Of a stretch of DNA of 39,514 nt, positions 1 through 10,319 are shown piece by piece. Position 1 is the first letter of the stretch. The number at the start of each line of letters is the position of its first letter. The stretch is from contig WBXD01000006.1 of assembly GCA_008932935.1 (NCBI GenBank), positions 1-39,514 on the forward strand, in the 5' to 3' direction. A program made the translations under genes and the position numbers. The stretch comes from Verrucomicrobiota bacterium (GTDB lineage Bacteria > Verrucomicrobiota > Verrucomicrobiia > Verrucomicrobiales > Akkermansiaceae). Under the pieces are notes generated by a model. The model worked only from the letters and a program-made list of their open reading frames with translations. It made no database searches and was not told the origin of the DNA.

Positions 1-327
1 CAGAACAGTATATTCTGCGACGGGTGGTTATTGATCGCGACGGGTCGCCTTACGTTGCGAATACTGGAGTATGCGAGGGCAAAGTGTGTGGTTCCGATGC
101 CCTTTACAAGTCAAAAATTGCAGATGGCATGCGGGTTCATCCGGGATTTCAGCGTCACGCGTTTGGGAGAGCAGCGGAGGCTCGAGGCAGGCTGGCCGAC
201 CGTTTTTCTCAATATCAGAGGACTTGTCGGGACCAGTCCGTTGCGGAGTGGGGTTGCGTGCGTTACAGCGTGGTGTAGGGGGAAAGTCTAGGGCGGGCTG
301 GAAATTGGAGTCCGCCCAACCGTGGGA

Positions 328-1743
328 TCAGGAGTCGAGAGGGCTGCGGACGCTGAGGCCGGGTTTGTTAAGGACGTGGGTGTAGATCTGGGTGGTGGTG
401 ACGTGGGCGTGACCTAACAACTCCTGGACGGTGCGCAGGTCGTAGTGGTCTTCAAGCAACCGTGTGGCGAAGCAGTGACGTAGGGTGTGCGGGGTGGCGG
501 GCTTGGTGATGCCGGCGGCAATGACAGCGTCGTGCATAGGGCGCTGGATGACGTGCTCGCCTTGGTGATGGCGGCGGACGATTTTGGTGCGAGGATCAGT
601 GGAGAGATCGGCAGCGGGGAAGAGCCAGAACCAAGGCCATTGTTTGCCGGCGTTGGGGTATTTGGCGTCCAAGCCGAAGGGCATGAAGACGCCGGGAAGG
701 TTTTGGGCGCGGTCCTTATCGAAGAGTTGGCGGGCGTCAGCGAGTTGATGGCGGAGTGGGTCAGCCAGCGAGTCCGGGAGCATGGTGACACGGTCCTTGC
801 CGCCCTTGCCAAAGCGGATGTGGATGGAGCGGCAGGCGAAGTCGAGGTCTTTGACGCGAAGCGAAAGCATCTCGTTGAGGCGCATGCCGGAGCCGTAAAG
901 AAGCCGGGCCATGAGGAGCGGGAGGGATTCGAGGTGCTCAAAGACGCGGAGGGTTTCGTCTTTAGTGAGGACGAGGGGGAGGCGTTGCTGGTATTTTGCG
1001 CGGACGAATGGGTCGAGCTCGCCGACTGGGATGTGCAAGACGTGGCGGTAGAAAAAGACGATGGCGTTGAGAGCTTGGTTTTGGGTTGGCGGGGCCACAT
1101 TGCGTTCCATGGCGAGGAAGGAGAGGAACGGGGTGATGGCTGCGGGCACGAATTCGGAGAGGGAGCGGTTTTGGTGGAAATCGCAGAACCGGTTGACCCA
1201 GCCGAGGTAGGTGTTTTCGGTGCGCAGAGAATAGCCGCGCATGCGGATGGCAGCTCGTGTGGACTCGATGAAACGGGCGACTTCGGCGGTGTTCTCCGGC
1301 AACGGGTGGATCGGGTCGGATGGCAAGAGAGTCGGCACAGTCCCGGCGGCGTGCGGAGCGGGGGTGTTGAGTTGCCCTGTAGAGGACGGGTCGTGGCGAC
1401 GATGATCGGCTTCCAGGTTACGGGATTGATTGGCAAGGCCCCGCCAGTCATAGGCAGCGGCCCATGGAAGGTTGAGGATCTCACGGGCAAGAATACGCAC
1501 GGCAGACACCGCCTGCCGATACTGCCAGTTGTAAATGAGGGGGGTACGGCCGAGATCGGCGAAAAACCCGGTGGTCGCTGCGGCACTTCGATCGCCACCA
1601 GCTTTGATCCAGTCCTCGGTCCAGCGGACGTAATAGCCACGGACGGCAGGTTTGATGGACCGCGCGGCAAGGAGCTGGAGGAACAGCAGGCGAGGCGGGG
1701 AGGGAGGCTGACCATCCGACGGGGGGACTGATGGCGAGTTCAT
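328..1743 (-). CDS. Integron-integrase-like (IntI/XerC-type) tyrosine recombinase
   Basis: 471 aa ORF; SAM-like N-terminal region ([24 protein letters not shown]), catalytic R ([11 protein letters not shown]), [29 protein letters not shown], plus IntI-type extra segment [17 protein letters not shown] and C-terminal VRSPLD. Confidence 0.9.
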   Translation of the reverse strand: MNSPSVPPSDGQPPSPPRLLFLQLLAARSIKPAVRGYYVRWTEDWIKAGGDRSAAATTGFFADLGRTPLIYNWQYRQAVSAVRILAREILNLPWAAAYDWRGLANQSRNLEADHRRHDPSSTGQLNTPAPHAAGTVPTLLPSDPIHPLPENTAEVARFIESTRAAIRMRGYSLRTENTYLGWVNRFCDFHQNRSLSEFVPAAITPFLSFLAMERNVAPPTQNQALNAIVFFYRHVLHIPVGELDPFVRAKYQQRLPLVLTKDETLRVFEHLESLPLLMARLLYGSGMRLNEMLSLRVKDLDFACRSIHIRFGKGGKDRVTMLPDSLADPLRHQLADARQLFDKDRAQNLPGVFMPFGLDAKYPNAGKQWPWFWLFPAADLSTDPRTKIVRRHHQGEHVIQRPMHDAVIAAGITKPATPHTLRHCFATRLLEDHYDLRTVQELLGHAHVTTTQIYTHVLNKPGLSVRSPLDS

Positions 1744-1808
1744 GCGAACACACTAGGTGTGCATCGGAACAACACAAGGGGGAAGCTGGCTTTTTCTAGT
1801 GATAGTAA

Positions 1809-1883
1809 GCACGGGCTGAAGAATGCGCGGCAGGATGCCGCACACAGCGGGCGGGACGCCGGCGCTCCCCAAGGAATTGCCAG
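1809..1883. repeat. REP-type double hairpin (type B), copy next to integrase remnant
   Basis: gcacgggctgaagaatgcgcggcaggatgccgcacacagcgggcgggacgccggcgctcccc...attgccag; near-identical copy at 2482-2556. Confidence 0.8.
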
Positions 1884-1908
1884 TCCTCAAGAAGGGCTGG
1901 AGCGGAAA

Positions 1909-2244
1909 ATGTCGCGGTCCGGGGAGCGGTGGGAATGGTTCTGGATATTTCCGGCTGACCAATTGTCAAAGGATCCAGAGTCAGGGGTGACTCGGCGGCA
2001 TCATTTGCTTCCCGATGGGTATGGAGAAGCGGTGCGGCGGGCGGCGGAGGCGGCAGGAATCGCCAAGAGGGTGACGACTCACGCGCTGCGGCATTCGTTT
2101 GCAACCCATTTGCTGGAGGGCGGCACCGATCTGCGGACCATCCAGGAGTTGCTAGGTCATGAAGACGTGCGCACCACGGAGATTTACACGCATGTGGCAA
2201 CCGGGGTGAACGGTTGCGGGGCGCGCAGTCCGCTTGATGGGTAG
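1909..2244 (+). pseudogene. C-terminal remnant of a second IntI-like integrase
   Basis: [29 protein letters not shown]...[40 protein letters not shown]...RSPLDG; N-terminal and central catalytic regions absent; REP-type repeat lies immediately upstream. Confidence 0.8.
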
Positions 2245-2360
2245 GGACGGCGGCCACCATGGGCTGGTGTGACGTGTTCGAGGGTAAATTCCTCGGTGCC
2301 AAAGACCTTTTTGGTAGGAAGACAGAAGACACAAGACGCGGGATGCGAGACGCAAGATGG

Positions 2361-2496
2361 GATGCTAACATTGACTGGGCACGGGCTGAAGAGGAGGCCC
2401 GGGCGGGGTCTAAGGCCCGGGCAGCGGCACGACCCGGTGCTTGTTGCCCTTGCCATCGTGGACGATGCTAACATTGACTGGGCACGGGCTGAAGAG
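2361..2496. repeat. 33-bp direct repeat pair (2361-2393 and 2464-2496)
   Basis: gatgctaacattgactgggcacgggctgaagag occurs twice exactly, offset 103 bp. Confidence 0.85.
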
Positions 2497-2556
2497 TGTG
2501 CGGCAGGATGCCGCACACAGCCGGCGGGACGCCGGCGCTCCCCATGGGATTGCCAG
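2482..2556. repeat. REP-type double hairpin (type B), second direct copy
   Basis: gcacgggctgaagagtgtgcggcaggatgccgcacacagccggcgggacgccggcgctcccc...attgccag; same orientation as 1809-1883. Confidence 0.8.
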
Positions 2557-2592
2557 GCGGTGATGGAGTCGGCGCCGCGATGGCAGGCATAT

Positions 2593-3156
2593 TCAGAGCA
2601 TCTGCAACACCCGCGGCAGCGCCTCACACCAAGCGCGAGCGATGGCGGCCTGAATCACCGCGTCCTCATCATCGCTGCGGATGAAAGCACGGGCCTCGCG
2701 CAGGGAGCGTGCGGCGCGGCTGATGGCGCGCAATTCCTCACCCAGCGTGAGCAAACCAAACGCGGTGGCCAGCGCCGTGGCCGCGATGAAAATGGCGATG
2801 GCACCGGCCACCGGGATTTTTGCCAGAATCAAGGCAAACACCGCCACCATCGCACTGAACGGCGGCACCGCCAGTCCGAAGCGGCGGGTCGACTCGCGGG
2901 CGGCGGCACGTTTCGGGTCGTCGCGCTGCCACTGGGCGAGAGCGGCGAGCCGCAGCCGGTAGCCCAACTCGCCGGCCGGGGCGTCCTGGCTGGCGGGCAT
3001 CAGCGGACCATCGCCGAGGGCGTGGTCCCAGCGGGCTTGGTCGCAGCGGCAGGGCCGGCCGCCCAAGGCCGTGAGCACGCGGGTGCCAAACCACCAGCGC
3101 AGCAGCAAGGCCGCGCCAATCGGCAGGATCGAAAATATCATCAGTAAGCGCCACAT
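2593..3156 (-). CDS. Hypothetical membrane protein
   Basis: 187 aa ORF with hydrophobic N-terminal segment and a central hydrophobic pair (FSAMVAVFALILAKIPVAGAIAIFIAATALATAFGLL). Confidence 0.5.
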   Translation of the reverse strand: MWRLLMIFSILPIGAALLLRWWFGTRVLTALGGRPCRCDQARWDHALGDGPLMPASQDAPAGELGYRLRLAALAQWQRDDPKRAAARESTRRFGLAVPPFSAMVAVFALILAKIPVAGAIAIFIAATALATAFGLLTLGEELRAISRAARSLREARAFIRSDDEDAVIQAAIARAWCEALPRVLQML

Positions 3157-3226
3157 GGGGGGAGTATAAGTTATAGGTTAGAAGTTATTGGGAAAGACAG
3201 AAGACAGAAGACAGAAGACTGGAAAA

Positions 3227-3350
<124 letters not shown>

Positions 3351-3445
3351 TTTTCCAAGAAATGCCATGCGCGGCCCGAGGGCTCTGATCTTGTCTTTGA
3401 GCGCAGCGGTCTTGGGTCTTGGAGCGCAGCGGTCTTGCGTCTTCT

Positions 3446-6025
3446 TCATGACTTTGGTTTTACCCATGTTTTTGGATCGTCGGGCCAGGGGTGGCGCGGG
3501 TAGCGGCCGGCGACTTGCTTTTTCATCTGGGCATAACCGCTTTGCCAGAAACCGCCGAGGTCCTTGGTCATCTGCCAGGGTTTTTGGCCGGGCGTTAGAA
3601 TGTGCACCAGCAAGGGAACCCGGCCATTGGCGATGCACGGCGTGCTCCAAATGCCAAACAAATGCGAGATGCGGATAGAGATGAATGGATCAGCAGCATC
3701 GGCATAGGTGATTTTAGCGGTTTGGCCGTTGGGCAGAGTGATGCGCTCGGGGCAATAGGCGTCCAGCGCCGCACGCTGGGCCGCGCTGAGCCATTCGTGC
3801 AGCACCCGCCAGACGTTGGCCTCCTTGATTTCCTTGTAGCTAACAGATCCGTGGCAGATCTGGGCGATCGCGGCGCAGCGGTCGTCATCCGACCACCCAG
3901 GCATGCCGAGTTCGGGCATCCAGCGGCCCAATGACGCCAGGCGCGCGGTCCATTGCTCGACCGAGTGATCCCAGTTTTTGAGGGTGAGTTCGCCGGCGAG
4001 CACGCGGGCGGCGAGCAATTCCGCCGCCTGATCGAGATTGACGTTGTGATCGCTCTCCTTCGCCTCGATGACCAGATCACGGAAGCGTGTTTCCTTGCGC
4101 GCCACCACCCGCTTGCGCGGTTCGTCGTAGGCGGCACCGTTTGTTATAGTTAGATCAGCGGAAAACACCTCGGCGAGCCAGGCGGGGTCGATGCCGGTGG
4201 CGCGGCGCAGATGCACGATGACCTCGCGGGCCTCCACCTCGGTGATTTCCGCGGCGACGAAGGCCGGGGCATTTCTAACACACGAATCATCGTCGAGCTT
4301 GCCGCGACGGTTGCCCACCAAGCGGCAAGCGAGTGAGCTTTGACTCGAACGAATGGCTAGATGATCACTGAAGGCGGCGAGCATCGCTTTGCCGACATTT
4401 TCACGATGCGCGTGAAAGTCGATAGGTTGGCAGCGCCAGCCGAAGCGTTTGGCCAGGGCGAGCAGGCGCTCGAAGCCTTGGGCTATTTCGCGGGCACCGC
4501 GGGAGAGTATACCGCGCGGGGCGCACCACACGGCGTCGAAGGAGACGGCTTGGGCTGCATCAAAGGCGCGCCACTCGCCGGCAAAATCGGATCCGTCATC
4601 CGGATAGATAAACTCCTTGCGGCCACCACTGCCGGGTTTTCCGGTGAAAATTCCTTCGCCCTGCACCGCGGCAGCGATGAAGGCCGTCTCGCTCACGCAG
4701 CCGTACTCGTGGCCGGCAAGCATCAGGCGGGAAAACCGCGGTTCGAGCGGCAGGGCGGCCATCTGGCGGCCTTCGTCGGTGGGCTCGCCCGCTGCGTTGA
4801 GCGCGCCGAGGTCATGGAGCAGGTGTTCGGCGCGGGCCAGTGCGGGTTCGGCGGGAGCATCGAGCCAGCGGAAGCCCCGCAAGTCCCCCACCCCGGACGT
4901 CTTAAGCAGCAGCGCCGCCTCTGATAGATCGACGCGGTGGATTTCCGGTGCCTCAAACTCGGCACGGCGCGCGTGTTCGGATTGGCTCCACAAGCGGAAA
5001 CAACGGCCGGGAGCGGTGCGCCCGGCACGCCCGGCGCGTTGCTCGGCGGCGGCCCGCGAGATTTTTTTGATAAGCAGCGTATTGATGCCACGGCGCGGCT
5101 CGAAGGCGGCGATGCGAGCCATCCCGGAATCGATCACGGTGCGCACGCCATCGATGGTGATGGAGGTTTCCGCCACGTTGGTGGCGACGATGATCTTCGG
5201 CCGCGGACCGGGCGTGATCGCCGCCTCCTGGGCGGCCGGCGGCAAGGTGCTGTACAACGGATAGATATCCCACCCGCGAGCCGCGGAATTGTTTTCCAAC
5301 AATTCGATGGTCCGCCGGATCTCATGAGTACCAGGCAGAAACATCAAGATGTCGCCAGCATCGGTTAGACTCATTGCCTCGCGACAAACCCCGGCCATGC
5401 GCTCCCAGATAGGCAACTCCCGCGGCGGACCGCCGCGGCGGTCGTTAGTTGCTGGATACTCGGGGCGGTAAAGAACATCCACCGGATAGACCCGGCCGCC
5501 GGCTTCCAGCGCGTGCACCGGAGCGAGAAACTCGGCCAGCCCGGCGGTTTCCAGGGTGGCCGACATCACCACCACCCGCAGTTCGGGTCGCGGGCCGTCC
5601 TGAAGGTTGAGGCAACGGGCCAGCGCCATATCCACTGCCAGCCGCCGCTCGTGAAACTCATCGAAGATGACCGCGCCCACCCCGTGCAATTGCGCATCGT
5701 CCTGCAACCAGCGCTGGAATACCCCGTCAGTTAGATAGATGATGCGCGTGTCGTCGCGGTAACGACTGTCGAAGCGCACCGCGTAGCCGACGTCATGACC
5801 GAGCGGCGAGCCGCGTTGTTTGGCAACCCAGCCGGCCAGCAAGCGTGCGGCCATGCGCCGCGGCTCGATGACCAGAATGCGACCCTTCAGCCCCGCGTCG
5901 AGCAGCATGCCGGGGACCGAGGTGCTTTTGCCGGAGCCGGTGGGTGCTTTGAGCAAGACCCGTGAGCGAACGTCGCTGCGCACGACGGCACGCAGGGCAT
6001 CGGCGATTTCAAATACGGGAAGCAT
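3446..6025 (-). CDS. hrpB: ATP-dependent RNA helicase HrpB (DEAH/HrpA-B family)
   Basis: KAPTGSGKSTSVPGMLLD, DEFHERRLAVDMALA, VVMSATLE, VATNVAETSITIDGV, QRAGRAGRTAPGRCFRLW; start chosen at MLPVFEIADALRA (ORF track begins upstream at 6262). Confidence 0.9.
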   Translation of the reverse strand: MLPVFEIADALRAVVRSDVRSRVLLKAPTGSGKSTSVPGMLLDAGLKGRILVIEPRRMAARLLAGWVAKQRGSPLGHDVGYAVRFDSRYRDDTRIIYLTDGVFQRWLQDDAQLHGVGAVIFDEFHERRLAVDMALARCLNLQDGPRPELRVVVMSATLETAGLAEFLAPVHALEAGGRVYPVDVLYRPEYPATNDRRGGPPRELPIWERMAGVCREAMSLTDAGDILMFLPGTHEIRRTIELLENNSAARGWDIYPLYSTLPPAAQEAAITPGPRPKIIVATNVAETSITIDGVRTVIDSGMARIAAFEPRRGINTLLIKKISRAAAEQRAGRAGRTAPGRCFRLWSQSEHARRAEFEAPEIHRVDLSEAALLLKTSGVGDLRGFRWLDAPAEPALARAEHLLHDLGALNAAGEPTDEGRQMAALPLEPRFSRLMLAGHEYGCVSETAFIAAAVQGEGIFTGKPGSGGRKEFIYPDDGSDFAGEWRAFDAAQAVSFDAVWCAPRGILSRGAREIAQGFERLLALAKRFGWRCQPIDFHAHRENVGKAMLAAFSDHLAIRSSQSSLACRLVGNRRGKLDDDSCVRNAPAFVAAEITEVEAREVIVHLRRATGIDPAWLAEVFSADLTITNGAAYDEPRKRVVARKETRFRDLVIEAKESDHNVNLDQAAELLAARVLAGELTLKNWDHSVEQWTARLASLGRWMPELGMPGWSDDDRCAAIAQICHGSVSYKEIKEANVWRVLHEWLSAAQRAALDAYCPERITLPNGQTAKITYADAADPFISIRISHLFGIWSTPCIANGRVPLLVHILTPGQKPWQMTKDLGGFWQSGYAQMKKQVAGRYPRHPWPDDPKTWVKPKS

Positions 6026-6282
6026 GGGGTGGCATCGGTGAGCGGGTCGACGCCGCAAGCTCGCGGCGCTGAACGACTGATGGCAGAAGCACAGTATATT
6101 TGACAGGAAAATTGGGGTGGCGGCACAGGATGGACTGGCGATGCGCAGGGGCAGCTGATGCCGGCACTCGCTGCAGAAAGTCGGCGTGGATATTGCCCTG
6201 TGCTGACCGACTGCCAGGATGCGGCGAGAGAAATTATGGCGAAGGGTTGACGCCAACGGCACGATGGTGGCAGTTTTCGTGC

Positions 6283-6870
6283 ATGCACGCCGACGCCGAC
6301 CCCGCCGCCCCCGCCGAAATTCCCGACGATGCCACCGAACTGGACCTTCGCCCCAACGGCGAAACCGCGGTGGTCGAGGGACCGGACCCGTGGGAGGAAC
6401 TCGAACAGGAGGCTGCCAAATGGCGTGAAATGGCCCTGCGCACTGCCGCGGAGATGGAAAACCTGCGCAAACGCACGACCCGCGACCGCGAAGACGCCAT
6501 CCGCTACGCCAACCAGCGCCTGCTCGAGGAACTCTTGCCGGTCATCGACAACTTTGAAATGGGCATGCAAGCGGCGGCGCAGGATCCGCAGTCGATGATT
6601 TTCATCGGCATGGAAATGGTGCGCCGCCAGCTCAACGAGTTTCTCAGTTCGCAGGGCGTCGAGGACATCCCCAGCAGCGGCACTTTCGACCCGAACTTGC
6701 ACGACGCCGTGGCCGAGGAAATCTGCAGCGCCGGCGAGGAAGGCCGCGTCCTGCGGGTGACCCGCCGCGGGTTCCGCTTGCGCGATCGCTTGTTGCGTCC
6801 GGCCAGCGTAGTGGTCTCCAAACTGCCCGCCGCCACCCCGCCACCCCTAACCGAAGGAGCTGAAGCCTGA
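6283..6870 (+). CDS. grpE: GrpE nucleotide exchange factor
   Basis: AAEMENLRKRTTRDREDAIRYANQRLLEELLPVIDNFEMGM...GTFDPNLHDAV...RVTRRGFRLRDRLLRPASVVVSK; directly upstream of dnaJ. Confidence 0.9.
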   Translation: MHADADPAAPAEIPDDATELDLRPNGETAVVEGPDPWEELEQEAAKWREMALRTAAEMENLRKRTTRDREDAIRYANQRLLEELLPVIDNFEMGMQAAAQDPQSMIFIGMEMVRRQLNEFLSSQGVEDIPSSGTFDPNLHDAVAEEICSAGEEGRVLRVTRRGFRLRDRLLRPASVVVSKLPAATPPPLTEGAEA

Positions 6871-6873
6871 GTC

Positions 6874-8028
6874 ATGTCTGCCAAACGCGATTACTACGAA
6901 ATTCTGGGCGTTGCCCGCAATGCCGCCCCGGAGGAGATCAAGAAAGCCTACCGCAAGCTCGCGGTGAAATTTCACCCGGACAAAAACCCCGGCGATCACA
7001 CCGCCGAGGACAAGTTCAAGGAACTCGGCGAAGCCTACGAAGCCCTCAGCTCTCCCGACAAACGCGCCGCCTATGACCGCTATGGCCACGCGGCTTTCTC
7101 CGGCGGTGGCGGCGGCGGCGGTGGTGGCGGCGGTGGCGGTGGCTTCCACGATCCGATGGACATGTTCTCGCAGGTGTTCGGCAGCGCGTTCGGCGGCGGC
7201 TTCGAGGAATTCTTCGGCGGCGGCAGCCGCAAACAACAACGCTCTGGCAAACAACGCGGCAGCGACCTGCGCTACGACCTCGAAATCTCCCTCGAGGAGG
7301 CCGCCAGCGGCGTCGAAAAAGAACTCGAAATCGAGCGCAATGTCCCCTGCGATGCTTGCGCCAGCAAGGGATCGAAAGGCAGCGGCGGCGTCAAAACCTG
7401 CCAATCCTGCGGCGGCCGCGGCGTTGTCACCCGCCAAGCCGGTATTTTCCTCCAGCAAACCACCTGTCCCGAGTGCCGCGGTGCCGGCGAGACGGTGGCC
7501 GACCCCTGCCCGGTATGCCGCGGCGATGGCCGCGTCCAGCGTCCCAGCCGCATCAAGCTGCGGATACCCGCCGGGGTGGATACGGGTACGCGGCTGCGTT
7601 CCTCTGGCCACGGTGATGCGGGAGTGCGCGGCGGTGAAGCCGGCGACCTCTACGTGTTTCTGCACGTGCGCGATCACGATGTGTTCGAGCGCGATGGTGC
7701 CGACCTGTTCTGCGACGTGCCGCTGCCCTTCAGCGTCGCCGCGCTGGGTGGCGAGTTGAAGGTACCATGCCTCGATGGGCGCTCATCTATCAAAATCCCG
7801 GCTGGCACCCAGGGCGGGACGGTATTTCGGCTGCGCGAAAAAGGGATATTGGCGTTGTCCACCAAGCGCCGCGGCGACCTGCATGTCCGCGTGCAGGTTG
7901 AAGTGCCCACCCGCCTCAACAGCGAGCAGCAAGACAAGCTCCGTGCCTTTGCCTCCTCCATCGGCGATCACAACTCGCCCATGCAGGAAGGGTTTTTCCA
8001 AAAAGCCAAGCGCTTCTTCGATTTGTAA
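6874..8028 (+). CDS. dnaJ: Chaperone DnaJ
   Basis: J domain [10 protein letters not shown]...HPD...; glycine run; four CxxCxxxG-type motifs ([32 protein letters not shown]). Confidence 0.95.
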   Translation: MSAKRDYYEILGVARNAAPEEIKKAYRKLAVKFHPDKNPGDHTAEDKFKELGEAYEALSSPDKRAAYDRYGHAAFSGGGGGGGGGGGGGGFHDPMDMFSQVFGSAFGGGFEEFFGGGSRKQQRSGKQRGSDLRYDLEISLEEAASGVEKELEIERNVPCDACASKGSKGSGGVKTCQSCGGRGVVTRQAGIFLQQTTCPECRGAGETVADPCPVCRGDGRVQRPSRIKLRIPAGVDTGTRLRSSGHGDAGVRGGEAGDLYVFLHVRDHDVFERDGADLFCDVPLPFSVAALGGELKVPCLDGRSSIKIPAGTQGGTVFRLREKGILALSTKRRGDLHVRVQVEVPTRLNSEQQDKLRAFASSIGDHNSPMQEGFFQKAKRFFDL

Positions 8029-8265
8029 GGAGACAAGAGGAGATAGCGAATCCAACAAAGGCGAACCATCCAAAAATTTGCGGCCGTATCAATATGGACT
8101 TGGGCAATTGGGCTGTGTTTTCTTGCCGGTCTCGCGTGGTTGGGAATCAGGCAAACGTCAGACCGGATGCCCGATACTGTTGACTTAGCGCTCTTGATTG
8201 TTTGACAGAGGCTCCTGGCAGGATGCGTGTTCTCCGGCTAGACCGACCGTATTGGCCGGCGCGGC

Positions 8266-9354
8266 CTATCCGAGGCAAGAGCAAGCGCCGGAGCTGACGT
8301 TGGCGGCCGCTAGATCGGCGGCAAACTGGTCGGATAGAAGATAGTTCAGTTCCGCCTGGCGGCAGTTGGCGATGGGATCGGCGGGATCGTCAGCCGCCAA
8401 ACCCGGATGACACATCACCAGGGTGGAGTCGCCCGCGCCTGCCAGAAGGTGCCGGAAAAATTGGGCGACGTCGAAGTCGCTGCGGAACGGCCGGAAGCCT
8501 GCAAAGCGCGTGTTGCTGGCAAGGCCGGCGTGTCTTGCGCTGGCGGCGAGGCCGGCGGTCATGGCACGCAGCACCAACACTTTGGGCAGAAAGCCGCAGG
8601 CATGCGGCACGCGCAGCCAGGCTGCGGGATTGCGCCGACGAGTTTCCTCGATGACGATACGCCGGATCTGCGGGAAGGCATGCACATGCTGGTGCCCATC
8701 GACGAAGGCTGGAGGCTGGCCGTAATGAGCTTCGAAAGCTTCCCATTGTTGGACAAAGCGCTGGCGCACCGCGGCGGCGTCCAAGCGGTGGAGCAGCGCG
8801 CGCAGTATCAGAGGCCCCACGGCTTGCGCCGGGGCATGGGCTTTGTCAGTCGCACGACACTTGGCAAGTGTCGTTCCGGTGCCCACGGCTTGCGCCGGAG
8901 CATGGGCTTCGTCAGTCGCACGACACTTGGCAAGTGTCGTTCCGGTGCCCACGGCTTGTGCCGGGGCATGGGCTTCGTCAGTCGCACGACACTTGGCAAG
9001 TGTCGTTCCAGTGCCCACGGCTTGCGCCGGGGCATGGGCTTCGTCAGTCGCACGACACTTGGCAAGTGTCGTTCCGGTGCCCACGGCTTGTGCCGGCACC
9101 TGAGCCTCGCCACACACAAGCGGCGCGGCGGCAAACCCATGGGTGAGATTGAAGTGCAGGCCCGTCTGGTGATGGGTGCCAAGGGCCTTGAGCTGTTGAG
9201 CCATGGCTGGCCAGGCCGGGGATTCCGTTAGGCAGGAGACCGCCTGCAAGCGTCCGGCGGCGACGAGTTGAAGGATACCCTTACTGATAGCCACGGATTG
9301 GCCAAAGTCATCGGCGCAGAGGGTGAGGCGTTTCATCCTAAAAGGGAAGATCAT
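8266..9354 (-). CDS. ChbG/HpnK-like carbohydrate deacetylase carrying in-frame 22-aa repeats
   Basis: MKRLTLCADDFGQS...TGLHFNLTHG...FVDGHQHVHAFPQIR; repeat GTGTTLAKCRATDEAHAPAQAV about 4 times; overlaps the GT2 gene by 4 bp (9351-9354). Confidence 0.8.
   Translation of the reverse strand: MIFPFRMKRLTLCADDFGQSVAISKGILQLVAAGRLQAVSCLTESPAWPAMAQQLKALGTHHQTGLHFNLTHGFAAAPLVCGEAQVPAQAVGTGTTLAKCRATDEAHAPAQAVGTGTTLAKCRATDEAHAPAQAVGTGTTLAKCRATDEAHAPAQAVGTGTTLAKCRATDKAHAPAQAVGPLILRALLHRLDAAAVRQRFVQQWEAFEAHYGQPPAFVDGHQHVHAFPQIRRIVIEETRRRNPAAWLRVPHACGFLPKVLVLRAMTAGLAASARHAGLASNTRFAGFRPFRSDFDVAQFFRHLLAGAGDSTLVMCHPGLAADDPADPIANCRQAELNYLLSDQFAADLAAANVSSGACSCLG
8816..9097. repeat. Tandem 66-bp repeat, 4 full units plus a partial, each with a perfect 21-nt palindrome
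   Basis: palindrome acgacacttggcaagtgtcgt at 8854, 8920, 8986 and 9052 (exact 66-bp period); inside the ChbG/HpnK-like gene, in frame. Confidence 0.95.
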
Positions 9355-10319
9355 GGTTTGGTGAAGCCGTGTTTGGCCGCGACAAGATAGTTAGGCCGGC
9401 GTTTCACCTCGTTGAAGATGCGTGCGAGGTACTCACCTAGGATGCCGATGGAGAGCAACTGGACGCCGCCGAGAAAGGTGACGGCGACCACCAGGGTGGC
9501 CCAACCGGCCAATGGGTTGCCGAAGACAAGGGTGTGCACCAAGATGTAAATGGCGTAGAAAATCGACAACATCGAGATGAGTGATCCCACACCCACCCAC
9601 AGCCGCAGCGGTATGTTGCTGAACGAGGTTAGGCCGGTGGTGGCGAGGTCGAGGAGTTTGAGAAAATTGAATTTGGAGCTGCTGGAGCGGCGTTCCTCAA
9701 TAGTGAAAGCAATTCCGATGCTGCGGAAACCAACCCATGAGTAGAGGCCTTTCATGAAACGGTTGCTCTCCGGCAAGCGGCGCATGGCATGCACGACCTG
9801 GCGATCCAGCAGGCGAAAATCTCCCGCGTCCTCCGGAATGCTGATAGAAGACATGCGGCTCATGATTTGATAGAAAAGCCGACTCAATTGGCGGCGCAGT
9901 CGTCCATCGGTATTGCGTTCGCGGCGCACCGCATAGACCATGTCGTACCCTTGTTGCCAGTGCTGGATGAATTCGTCGATGACCGGAAACGGGTGTTGAA
10001 AATCCGCGTCGATGATGACCACCACCTCGCCGTCGGCTTCCTCCAGGCCGGCGCTGATGGCAGCTTCCTTGCCGAAATTGCGCGACAGGGTGAGCAGGCG
10101 GATCGGGCCGGGCTGGGCGATGACTTGCTGGCTGGTGGCGTCACTACTGCCATCGTCGATGACGAGCACCTCGAAGCGCTCGCTCAGGCCAGCGAGATGC
10201 TGGCAGAGTGCGCGCAGGAATTCCGCGATGCTTTCCGCTTCGTTGTAGGCTGGCACCACGCAGGTGATCCACGGGCGGGTTGTCGCACGCGGGGCGGAAA
10301 CATCAGTAGACTGAGTCAT
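9351..10319 (-). CDS. Family 2 glycosyltransferase (polyisoprenyl-phosphate hexose transferase type, GtrB/ArnC-like)
   Basis: TCVVPAYNEAESIAEFL...VLVIDDGSSDATSQ...LSRNFGKEAAISAGLEEADGEVVVIIDADFQHP plus two C-terminal TM segments. Confidence 0.9.
   Translation of the reverse strand: MTQSTDVSAPRATTRPWITCVVPAYNEAESIAEFLRALCQHLAGLSERFEVLVIDDGSSDATSQQVIAQPGPIRLLTLSRNFGKEAAISAGLEEADGEVVVIIDADFQHPFPVIDEFIQHWQQGYDMVYAVRRERNTDGRLRRQLSRLFYQIMSRMSSISIPEDAGDFRLLDRQVVHAMRRLPESNRFMKGLYSWVGFRSIGIAFTIEERRSSSSKFNFLKLLDLATTGLTSFSNIPLRLWVGVGSLISMLSIFYAIYILVHTLVFGNPLAGWATLVVAVTFLGGVQLLSIGILGEYLARIFNEVKRRPNYLVAAKHGFTKP

Noticed and set aside
24-385. Overlapping short ORFs at the left edge
   Set aside because: Three overlapping frames with no recognisable protein features; likely non-coding.
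487-1731. 414-aa plus-strand ORF antisense to the integrase
   Set aside because: High-GC mirror frame of a clearly recognisable tyrosine recombinase; no recognisable domain.
1744-2600. attI/attC sites of an integron
   Set aside because: No paired RYYYAAC/GTTRRRY core sites with the expected spacing were seen; palindromes present are REP-type.
7100-7145. Programmed slippage site in the dnaJ glycine run
   Set aside because: GGC/GGT repeats encode the normal G/F-rich linker and the frame continues cleanly into the zinc-binding domain.
8816-9097. CRISPR-like array
   Set aside because: The whole 66-bp unit is repeated with no unique spacers, it lies in frame within a gene, and no cas genes are nearby.
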